From the NCBI GenBank assembly GCA_945787305.1, contig CALZIH010000246.1:1-6075 (forward strand): 6,075 nt of DNA, read 5' to 3'. The notes beneath the pieces were generated by a model. The model saw only the letters and a list, made by a program, of their open reading frames with translations. It was not told the origin of the DNA and did not search any database. Shown here piece by piece: positions 1 to 5,762 of the stretch; within the stretch, counting starts at the first letter, position 1; every line of letters starts with the position of its first letter. This stretch comes from an uncultured Desulfobulbaceae bacterium (GTDB taxonomy: Bacteria; Desulfobacterota; Desulfobulbia; Desulfobulbales; Desulfobulbaceae). Made by a program: the position numbers and the translations under genes.

Positions 1-147
1 AAATTTGGATTTTCGTTCGAGGTCAGGTAAGCGCAGACTCCGAGGCATGCGAACAATTTTACCACAGGCAGGATATTCCCAGGATAAAATTTTGAGCATA
101 ACGAGGTAAGCGAACTGGTGAGACTCCGGGAGATCGAGCGAAAATAT
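1..147. repeat. Two diverged direct copies of a ~60 bp non-coding repeat
   Basis: Copy A (about 1-60) and copy B (about 86-147) share an ordered set of blocks: an A/T-rich lead-in (AAATTT... / AAAATTTTG...), CGAGGT with GGTAAGCG, then AGACTCCG, then GCGAA followed by AAT. Copy B has about 8 extra bases between GGTAAGCG and AGACTCCG, and copy A has a CA insertion near GGTCAGG. The ~25 bp between them (GGCAGGATATTCCC region) is not shared. Short reading frames run through the area, but none looks like a known protein and none has a convincing ribosome binding site, so I read it as intergenic. I do not recognise the family. It could be a remnant of a dispersed repeat, the end of an upstream element cut by the window edge, or a degenerate tandem pair. 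Confidence 0.4.
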
Positions 148-150
148 AAT
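145..150 (+). promoter_or_regulatory. Possible -10 box for the sdh operon
   Basis: A perfect TATAAT lies 54 bases before the sdhC start codon, which would give a leader of about 48 bases. No good TTGACA-like -35 box sits 16-18 bases upstream (the bases there read GACTCC), and there is no extended TG motif. An activator-dependent promoter or a chance A/T match are both possible. Confidence 0.25.
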
Positions 151-204
151 TATTCAAGGTAGCCATAAGTTATCTCTTTATAACTACTTGTTAGGGCAGT
201 CACC

Positions 205-855
205 ATGTCGTGGTTTATACAAACCTGCACATCCTCTGTTGGCAAGAAATATATCATGGCCGTCACCGGCATGCTCCTGGGCGGGTTTCTCCTGATCCAC
301 GCCGCAGGGAACAGCTCGATTTTCTGGGGCCGGCGTGCCTTTAACAGCTATGCCGAACACCTCCATTCCCTTGGCATACTCGTCAACATAGCAGAACTGG
401 GACTTTTAACCATCTTCATCCTCCATATTGTTACCGGATTAAGTCTCTTTCTGCAAAACCGCAATGCCCGTGACGGGCGATATGCTGTCAATAATGCAGC
501 CGGCGGTCGGACCTGGGGTTCCCGCACCATGCCGTATACCGGACTGATAATACTGGCCTTTATCATAATGCACCTGGCCAACTTTCATTTCGTGGAGCAC
601 GACAGACCTATCGCCGACATTGTCAGCCCGGTGCTGAACAATCCGGTGTATACTTTCTTCTACGCATCCGCCATGCTGGTTCTCGGTCTCCATGTAAGTC
701 ACGGTTTCTGGTCGTTATTCCAAAGCCTGGGTGTCAACCACCCCAAATACGACACATTTATACGTTTCATCAGCTGGGCAGGCTGTATTCTTATTGCCGG
801 CACGTTTCTAGCCATCGTCCTGCTGTTACTGCTTTTTAAAGATCATCTCGGTTAA
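205..855 (+). CDS. sdhC: Succinate dehydrogenase/fumarate reductase cytochrome b subunit
   Basis: This is the membrane anchor of the succinate:quinone oxidoreductase. It carries electrons between the iron-sulfur subunit and (mena)quinone through two haem b groups. The 216-residue protein opens with the TSSVGKKYIMAVTG segment typical of the b558-type family. It has five hydrophobic spans, near residues 15-36, 58-83, 110-130, 148-175 and 190-212. Histidines at 32, 74, 123 and 163 match the spacing of the four axial haem ligands of Wolinella FrdC, which places it in the single-anchor dihaem class. The length is normal for that class. The ATG at 205 is preceded by a weak AGGG eight bases away, and no better start exists. 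It is first in the operon, six bases before sdhA. The frd/sdh name is a matter of physiology: members of this class work in either direction, so frdC is an equally valid name. Confidence 0.93.
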   Translation: MSWFIQTCTSSVGKKYIMAVTGMLLGGFLLIHAAGNSSIFWGRRAFNSYAEHLHSLGILVNIAELGLLTIFILHIVTGLSLFLQNRNARDGRYAVNNAAGGRTWGSRTMPYTGLIILAFIIMHLANFHFVEHDRPIADIVSPVLNNPVYTFFYASAMLVLGLHVSHGFWSLFQSLGVNHPKYDTFIRFISWAGCILIAGTFLAIVLLLLLFKDHLG

Positions 856-861
856 CAGACT

Positions 862-2599
862 ATGCAGCTTGATGCACAGATACCAGCAGGAGCGCTGGCC
901 GATAAATGGGACAACTGTAAATTTGAAGGCAAACTGGTTAATCCGGCCAACAAACGCAAATATGAGGTCATCGTCGTCGGTACCGGCCTGGCAGGAGCCT
1001 CAGCAGCAGCAACCCTGGCTGAATTGGGGTACAATGTCAAGGCCTTCTGCATCCAGGACAGTCCTCGTCGGGCACACTCCATTGCCGCTCAGGGCGGAAT
1101 CAATGCCGCCAAGAATTACCAGAATGACGGGGACTCTATCTTTCGTCTTTTCTACGACACCATCAAAGGCGGCGACTTTCGGGCCCGGGAGGCCAATGTC
1201 TACCGGCTTGCCCAGGTCTCCAATAATATTATAGATCAATGCGTGGCCCAGGGTGTTCCCTTTGCCCGCGAATATGGCGGCACCCTTGCCAACCGTTCTT
1301 TTGGCGGCGCCCAGGTGTCCAGGACATTTTACGCCCGCGGCCAGACCGGTCAGCAACTGCTCTTTGGTGCCTATTCGGCAATGATGCGCCAGGTGGCAGC
1401 AGGCAAGATTGAACTGTATTCCCGTCGAGAGATGATGGACCTGGTGGTTATCGATGGCCGGGCACGGGGCATTATCTGCCGCAACCTGCTTAACGGCAAT
1501 CTCGAGCCTCACATTGATGAGTGAAAGCCTGCGCAATGACGGCCGGGTCTGGGTACCGCACGACAAACATGACACCAGGTCTCCTGTTGATATCCCCGAG
1601 GAAGAGCGAGACTACTATCTGGAGAAAAAATATCCAAGCTTCGGCAATCTGGTTCCCAGAGATGTCGCCTCCCGCAACGCAAAAGAGGTTTGTGATCTCG
1701 GCAAGGGTGTTGGTGAGACCGGTTTGGCTGTCTATCTCGATTTCCAGGAAGCGATCAAACGGGATGGTCTTGATGTGATTCTGAAAAAATACGGTAACCT
1801 TTTCCATATGTACGAAAAGATTACAGCCAGCAATCCCAGTAAAGAGCCAATGAAAATTTATCCCGCTGTCCATTATACCATGGGCGGCCTATGGGTGGAT
1901 TACAACCTGATGTCCACTATTCCCGGTCTGTTTGTTCTAGGCGAGGCCAACTTTTCCGACCATGGAGCCAACAGGCTTGGCGCCTCTGCCCTCATGCAGG
2001 GGTTGGCCGACGGCTATTTTGTGCTGCCCAATACCATCGGTAACTATCTGGCCCGGGTTGGCACCTGTGACCTCAGTACCGGACACAAGCCCTATGACCT
2101 TGCTGAGAAAGCCGTACAGAGCAAGGCCGAGCAATTACTGCAGAATACCGGTTCCAGGAAAAAAGGTCTGCAGACGGTCGATCATTACCATCGGCAGCTC
2201 GGCTCTCTACTCTGGGACCATTGCGGGATGGCCCGAAACAAAAAGGGCCTTGAATACGCCCTTGGCAAAATCCCGGAAATTCGCCAGGAGTTCAAGGAGA
2301 ATGTATTGGTTCCGGGCACCGGCAAGCAACTTAACCAATCCCTTGAACGGGCCGGCCGGGTGGCTGATTTTCTTGAATTTGGCGAAATCATGGTCCGTGA
2401 CGCCCTGGCCCGGGAAGAGTCTTGCGGCTGTCATCTGCGCGAAGAGAGCCAGACTGAAGAGCATGAGGCCAAACGTGACGACAAAAACTACACTCATGTT
2501 GCAGTCTGGGAATACGATGGCGACGGGGAAGAGCCTGTATTGCATAAGGAAGAGCTTACATTTGAAAATGTCACACCTTCCCAGCGCAGTTATAAATAA
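862..2599 (+). pseudogene. sdhA: Succinate dehydrogenase/fumarate reductase flavoprotein subunit, with internal deletion and frameshift
   Basis: This should be the FAD subunit that interconverts succinate and fumarate. The first part (862-1512) has the dinucleotide fold GTGLAG at residues 40-45 and the flavin-linking histidine at residue 72 in AHSIAAQGG, and it runs into a TGA at 1522-1524. The second part (about 1508-2599) continues one base out of frame with LTLMSESLRNDGR. It has the catalytic arginine segment VPRDVAS (about 1652-1672), the substrate histidine in HYTMGG (1871-1888), NRLGASALMQGLADGYF and the normal family C-terminus QRSYK. Relatives are about 635-640 residues, while the two parts here sum to about 580. 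The missing piece, as I recall the family, carries the ATGGYG flavin segment and the active-site HPT. The frame change requires a loss of 3n+2 bases. Neither fragment could be active alone. There is no clear Shine-Dalgarno at 862, so translation probably depends on coupling to sdhC six bases upstream. Either a real mutation or an assembly error explains the lesion. Confidence 0.88.
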
Positions 2600-2646
2600 C
2601 CAGTGGGTACAGGCTATAACATGAAGCGAACCAACAAATCAAGGGC

Positions 2647-2979
2647 ATGAAAACAATCTTTCCCGAAACCATACAAAGCCTGCCTGAAGCGGACATTCCC
2701 ATTGAGGGTGTTCAGGCCTTTCTCTCCCAGGCGGCCAAGCACCAGATCATTTTCATGCAGTTTGCAAAAGATGTTAATCTCCCTGAACATGCCCACAATG
2801 CCCAAGTCGGCTTTGTGCTGGCTGGAAGAATTGAGCTGGTCATTAACGGAAAGCCCTGTTCTTATGGTAAAGGAGAGGTGTACCATATTCCAAAAGACGT
2901 GCCCCATTCAGGAAAAATATTTGCAGGCTACGCCGATATTACCTTTTTTGATGAACCAAACCGATATGCCGTCAAATAG
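2647..2979 (+). CDS. Small single-domain cupin protein
   Basis: The 110-residue product is a single cupin_2-type beta barrel. The first cupin motif is visible as PEHAHNAQVGFVLAG (about residues 46-60), with HxH at 48 and 50. The usual metal-binding glutamate is not obvious (Q or G lies at its place). The second motif is GEVYHIPKDVPHSG (about 76-89), with a histidine at 87. The fold often binds a metal and serves as an enzyme or a small-ligand sensor. There is no DNA-binding or second domain, so the function cannot be named. The gene lies between sdhA and sdhB in the same direction, an unusual place. The ATG at 2647 follows AAGGGC with GGG only one base away, a poor ribosome site. The start overlaps the stop of a nine-codon reading frame (2621-2650) as ATGA. 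No better in-frame start exists after the upstream TAA at 2617. Confidence 0.85.
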   Translation: MKTIFPETIQSLPEADIPIEGVQAFLSQAAKHQIIFMQFAKDVNLPEHAHNAQVGFVLAGRIELVINGKPCSYGKGEVYHIPKDVPHSGKIFAGYADITFFDEPNRYAVK

Positions 2980-3039
2980 TATAATTTTCAGCACCTTGAG
3001 AACAGGCGGCACCTGGAACTCGAAACCCATCATCTGACC

Positions 3040-3798
3040 ATGGCAAAAACGATTACACTGACGGTAAAGATATGGCGCCAGGCCAATGCTGACAGCCCTG
3101 GAGCCTTTGAGCAACATATCCTGGACACCATCAGTACTGACATGTCCTTTCTGGAGATGCTGGATGTCCTCAATGAGAAAATCACTCTTTCAGGGCAAGA
3201 ACCGGTTGCCTTTGACCACGACTGCAGAGAAGGCATTTGCGGGATGTGTGGAGCCGTCGTTGACGGCACTGCGCATGGCCCGGAGCGGGAAACCTCCCTA
3301 TGTCAACTGCATATGCGCCATTTTAGCGATGGCCAGACTGTCACCATAGAACCATTTCGTGCCAAGGGGTTTCCCTTACTCAAGGACCTGACTGTTGATC
3401 GCTCTGCCTTTGACCACATCATTGCAGCCGGTGGCTATATCTCGGTCAATACCGGCTCGACTCCGGACGGCAACGCCCTTCCGATTGCCCAGCATCTGGC
3501 CGAGCAGGCTATGGATGCTGCCGCCTGCATTGGCTGCGGCGCCTGTGTTGCCGCCTGTCCAAATGCCGCAGCCATGCTTTTTGTCAGCGCCAAAATCTCC
3601 CAACTGGCACTTCTACCACAGGGAGGGCCTGAACGTATAAAAAGAGCCCTGTCCATGGTGACGGCAATGGACAAGGCGGGATTTGGCAACTGCGGCAATG
3701 AACGTGAATGCGAGAACGTCTGCCCCAAGGCAATTTCGATCCGCAATATTGCCAGGCTCAACCGGGAATACCTGCGGGCAGCCTTGACTGCTGACTGA
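3040..3798 (+). CDS. sdhB: Succinate dehydrogenase/fumarate reductase iron-sulfur subunit
   Basis: This subunit passes electrons between the flavoprotein FAD and the haem subunit through three clusters. The 252-residue protein has an N-terminal ferredoxin-like domain with [2Fe-2S] cysteines 62, 67, 70 and 88 (CREGICGMC and SLC). The C-terminal domain has CIGCGACVAACP. By alignment with E. coli FrdB spacing, cysteines 163, 166, 169 and 228 bind [4Fe-4S], and 173, 218 and 224 bind [3Fe-4S]. All ligands are present, and the length is normal. The ATG at 3040 has no clear Shine-Dalgarno. The frame is open back to the cupin stop at 2977 but offers no alternative ATG, GTG or TTG. It is 60 bases after the cupin gene and completes the C-A-B set. 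This intact gene next to a broken sdhA suggests the sdhA lesion is recent or artefactual. frdB is an equally valid name. Confidence 0.95.
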   Translation: MAKTITLTVKIWRQANADSPGAFEQHILDTISTDMSFLEMLDVLNEKITLSGQEPVAFDHDCREGICGMCGAVVDGTAHGPERETSLCQLHMRHFSDGQTVTIEPFRAKGFPLLKDLTVDRSAFDHIIAAGGYISVNTGSTPDGNALPIAQHLAEQAMDAAACIGCGACVAACPNAAAMLFVSAKISQLALLPQGGPERIKRALSMVTAMDKAGFGNCGNERECENVCPKAISIRNIARLNREYLRAALTAD

Positions 3799-3800
3799 GC

Positions 3801-3829
3801 CAAGAATACAAAATAGAGCTCACAGCTCT
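3801..3829 (-). terminator. Candidate terminator for the small cysteine-rich gene
   Basis: Read on the minus strand, AGAGCT-GTG-AGCTCT forms a 6-bp hairpin (3815-3829) followed by ATTTTGTATTCTT. It lies between the convergent sdhB and the 60-residue gene. The stem is short and the T tract is broken. On the plus strand the tail is TTCCCG, so it is a poorer terminator for sdhB. A second inverted pair, CCGCCC (3838-3843) and GGGCGG (3873-3878), lies just beside it with a long loop. Confidence 0.35.
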
Positions 3830-3919
3830 TCCCGCTGCCGCCCATATAAGGCCAGTTAGCTCCAGCTCCCCTGGGCGGTTGAAGAAAGAAGATGAACAAT
3901 CAGCAGGGCAGCTCACCAT

Positions 3920-4102
3920 CTACGTTTCAACAACCCCTGTGCCATTACAGGTAGGGCATGGTTGTTCAGGAGAACATTGACATTCATTCCAGTCATCACC
4001 GTCTTGGGTTCCCCGCCACTCACTGTTACACTCACAGGTCCCGCCAATCACTTTATCACCGCTGCATAAAGGACATTCTTTCGTTGTTTTTTTCTCGGTC
4101 AT
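3920..4102 (-). CDS. Small cysteine-rich, zinc-finger-like hypothetical protein
   Basis: The product is 60 residues starting MTEKKTTKEC. It has eight cysteines in an ordered layout: CPLC near the start, then CEC, a WRG...DDW linker, CQC, and CPTCNGTG near the end. The CPxCxGxG unit is like the repeats of the DnaJ zinc-binding domain, so two four-cysteine zinc sites are plausible. There is no J domain, transmembrane span or signal peptide. I chose the ATG at 4102 because GGAGGT (4108-4113) stands five bases before it. The frame extends 20 codons upstream to another ATG, but that stretch has no ribosome site and is hydrophobic and atypical. The gene is alone, converging with sdhB and downstream of the ThiC-family gene on the same strand but 233 bases away. 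Function unknown; redox sensing, a metal store or a chaperone cofactor cannot be separated from sequence alone. Confidence 0.75.
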   Translation of the reverse strand: MTEKKTTKECPLCSGDKVIGGTCECNSEWRGTQDGDDWNECQCSPEQPCPTCNGTGVVET

Positions 4103-4203
4103 TGTACACCTCCAATAAAAATATACGGCCTCATGTAAAAAGTTGTCAGCGCCTTGCTGCACAAAAAAACCTGCGCGACGAACTTCCTTCCCACCTATTC
4201 AAA

Positions 4204-4231
4204 CAGATAACAAGGGAACGCATAATGTCAA
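4204..4231 (-). promoter_or_regulatory. Candidate sigma-70 promoter for the small cysteine-rich gene
   Basis: The minus strand has a perfect TTGACA (4231-4226), a 16-base spacer and TATCTG (4209-4204, three of six matches). Transcription would start near 4197, leaving a leader of about 95 bases before the ATG at 4102. The -35 match is strong and the -10 weak. No other good promoter is seen between the ThiC-family gene and this one. Confidence 0.38.
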
Positions 4232-4314
4232 GAAAGATTAAATCTTACTGATATCGTTATTTATTATGTAAACTGCAGGCACTTTGCACAAGAGCATTTC
4301 CAACATATCCATAT

Positions 4315-4336
4315 GGTGAAGCATTTCGCCTTTTTT
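4315..4336 (+). terminator. Plus-strand intrinsic terminator-like hairpin
   Basis: GGTGAA-GCAT-TTCGCC forms a 6-bp stem (one G-U pair) with a four-base loop, followed directly by TTTTTT. In RNA from the minus strand the wobble becomes a C-A mismatch and the T tract is on the wrong side, so it is specific to plus-strand transcripts. It ends exactly at the 3' end of the convergent ThiC-family gene. No plus-strand gene is recognised immediately before it. It may stop read-through from the sdh operon or end an unannotated small RNA. Confidence 0.4.
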
Positions 4337-5667
4337 CATCCTCCGGCAGGGCTTTGTTTGTCGCCTCGAATATCCTCTTTAAAAAGAGAGATCCCGCGCT
4401 CCATGGCACAGAAATCCCCACACATGGTACAGGTCTTATTATTTTCAGGTACACGTCCCTGTCTGATTTTCTTTGCCTGATCCGGGAACATGAGCAGTTC
4501 CATCTGTGCATCCCAATTGGTGTCCCGACGGGCAATGGCCACCCGCTTTTCCAGATCACGTCGGGACGGGTCTCGGGCTATATCACCAATGCGGGCAGCA
4601 AGTCTGGTTGCGCGAACGCCTTCACGCACATCGTCAGCATTTGGCAGGGCCAGGTGTTCCGCCGGGGTAATATAACAGATCAGATCAGCCCCGTGTCGTG
4701 CTGAATTGGCTGCACCGATTGCAGCCGTAATATGATCATAACCGGCACCGGAATCCATGGGTAAAGGTCCGAGAACATAATACGGCGCATTGCCGCTCAT
4801 CCGTTTTTCGAGCATGATGTTACCTTCAATCTCATCAAGCGGAACATGACCAGGTCCTTCCACCATCATCTGGCAGCCCATCTCCCGGCCAAGTTCAGCC
4901 AGCTCACAGTTAATGATCATTTCAGCCATCTGGGCGCGATCATGGGAATCATGGATAGCCCCCGCCCTGATACCGTTGCCCAGAGAAAGGACAGCATCAT
5001 ATTTTTTCATCAAGGCGCAGACCCGATCAAACTGCTCATAAAGCGGATTTTCGCAGTTATTATATTCCATCCAGGAAACCATAAAGGTCCCGCCCTTGGA
5101 AACCAAGCCACCATAACGGTACCCCTGCTTACGGAGCCGCTCGATGGAAAAGCGGTTGATGCCGCAATGGATAGCCATGAACGAAATTCCATCCTCAAGC
5201 TGTCGCTCGATAAGCTCAAAAAGATATTCAGGATCGAGCTTATTGGGGTTGTGATATTTTTTGGTGGCCTCTGAAAATGCCTGGTATAGAGGGACATTGC
5301 CTACCGGTAGTCCAGTGGCCCCGATCACTTCCCGCCGGATCAGGTCAAGATCACCGCCGGTGGAAAGCTCCATCAGGGTATCTGCCTTTTCCTCTTCCGC
5401 AACCCGGGCCTTTGCTTTCTCAAGCTCAATATCCTTGATATCGGAAGAGGTTCCGATGGAGGCATTTACCTTTGTCCGCAGGCCGGTTCCAATGCCGACC
5501 ACCCGCTGATTCGGCCTGCTCGGATGAGCGGGAATAACGATCTCGCCCCTGCCAACCATGGTGCTGATCCATTGCGGTTCTCTGCCCTCATCGGCAGCCA
5601 CCTGATGCATTTGCGGTGTAATGACTCCCTCGCGGGCAAGTTCCAACTGTGTTTTCAATGCTTTCAT
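4336..5667 (-). CDS. bzaF: ThiC-family radical SAM enzyme, probable 5-hydroxybenzimidazole synthase BzaF
   Basis: The 443-residue protein belongs to the ThiC/BzaF family, which rearranges aminoimidazole ribotide by radical SAM chemistry. ThiC makes the thiamin pyrimidine; BzaF makes 5-hydroxybenzimidazole, the lower-ligand precursor of B12-type cobamides in anaerobes. Visible family signatures are GIGTGLRTKVNASIGTS (about residues 58-74), IRAGAIHDSHDRAQ, MVEGPGHVPLDEIEGN (268-283), CYITPAEHLALPN and a C-terminal CTMCGDFC [4Fe-4S] site (Cys 413, 416, 420). Two points depart from E. coli ThiC: the cluster motif is CX2CX3C rather than CX2CX4C, and the normally constant TDIAPGYDH reads MDSGAGYDH. 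The length lacks the N-terminal domain of long ThiC. The start at 5667 is set by AAGGAG six bases upstream; the frame continues ten codons further, into the terminator. A cobalamin riboswitch, not a TPP riboswitch, precedes it, which is the main reason for calling it BzaF. It stands alone, with no cob or thi gene beside it. ThiC remains the alternative. Confidence 0.8.
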   Translation of the reverse strand: MKALKTQLELAREGVITPQMHQVAADEGREPQWISTMVGRGEIVIPAHPSRPNQRVVGIGTGLRTKVNASIGTSSDIKDIELEKAKARVAEEEKADTLMELSTGGDLDLIRREVIGATGLPVGNVPLYQAFSEATKKYHNPNKLDPEYLFELIERQLEDGISFMAIHCGINRFSIERLRKQGYRYGGLVSKGGTFMVSWMEYNNCENPLYEQFDRVCALMKKYDAVLSLGNGIRAGAIHDSHDRAQMAEMIINCELAELGREMGCQMMVEGPGHVPLDEIEGNIMLEKRMSGNAPYYVLGPLPMDSGAGYDHITAAIGAANSARHGADLICYITPAEHLALPNADDVREGVRATRLAARIGDIARDPSRRDLEKRVAIARRDTNWDAQMELLMFPDQAKKIRQGRVPENNKTCTMCGDFCAMERGISLFKEDIRGDKQSPAGG

Positions 5668-5673
5668 ATCATT

Positions 5674-5679
5674 CTCCTT
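5674..5679 (-). promoter_or_regulatory. Ribosome binding site that fixes the bzaF start
   Basis: AAGGAG on the minus strand lies six bases before the ATG at 5667. It decides between this start and the in-frame ATG at 5697, which lies against the T tract of the terminator and has no ribosome site. Confidence 0.8.
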
Positions 5680-5695
5680 CCCTGTCCCGGCCGGC

Positions 5696-5734
5696 AAAAA
5701 AAAATCCGCATCACGACAGAGTCATGACACGGAT
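5696..5734 (-). terminator. Riboswitch-controlled intrinsic terminator in the bzaF leader
   Basis: On the minus strand ATCCGTGTCATGAC (5734-5721) pairs over all 14 positions, allowing G-U, with GTCGTGATGCGGAT (5717-5704) around a three-base TCT loop. An unbroken run of nine T (5704-5696) follows. It lies between the cobalamin aptamer and the bzaF ribosome site, 29 bases before the start codon. This is the expected off-structure of a transcription-attenuating riboswitch. An alternative hairpin GGATA/TATCC (5751-5747 with 5735-5731) uses the base of the same 5' arm and could act as antiterminator. Confidence 0.85.
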
Positions 5735-5762
5735 AGAGTGGACAGGTATCCTTATGTTTTCA

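Noticed and set aside
1454..1507. An ATG at 1454 would give the second sdhA fragment its own start
   Set aside because: The residues from 1454 to about 1507 are an out-of-frame reading of the conserved first fragment. True family sequence in this frame begins only at about 1508, so this is not a genuine start.
2980..2985. Perfect TATAAT just after the cupin stop codon as an internal promoter for sdhB
   Set aside because: No -35-like hexamer stands at 16-18 bases. TTGATG is present but 26 bases away. A/T-rich chance match is more likely.
2977..3040. Cupin and sdhB share a frame across a TAG, suggesting readthrough fusion or pyrrolysine
   Set aside because: The 20 intervening codons show no conserved sequence, sdhB has its normal N-terminus from its own ATG, and no pyrrolysine genes are visible.
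205..3798. The window as a new defence or mobile system
   Set aside because: All recognised genes are metabolic or small hypothetical. There is no integrase, transposase, CRISPR array, nuclease or toxin signature.
4103..4162. A longer start at 4162 for the small cysteine-rich protein
   Set aside because: The 20 extra residues have no ribosome site before them, while the ATG at 4102 has GGAGGT at ideal distance.
3958..4251. Plus-strand open frame of 97 codons opposite the small cysteine-rich gene
   Set aside because: It has no ribosome site and no recognisable composition, and it overlaps a better-supported minus-strand gene and its leader.
5668..5697. A longer bzaF start at 5697 (ten more codons)
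   Set aside because: It begins at the T tract of the terminator, has no ribosome site, and the extra residues do not look like the family N-terminus. AAGGAG supports 5667.
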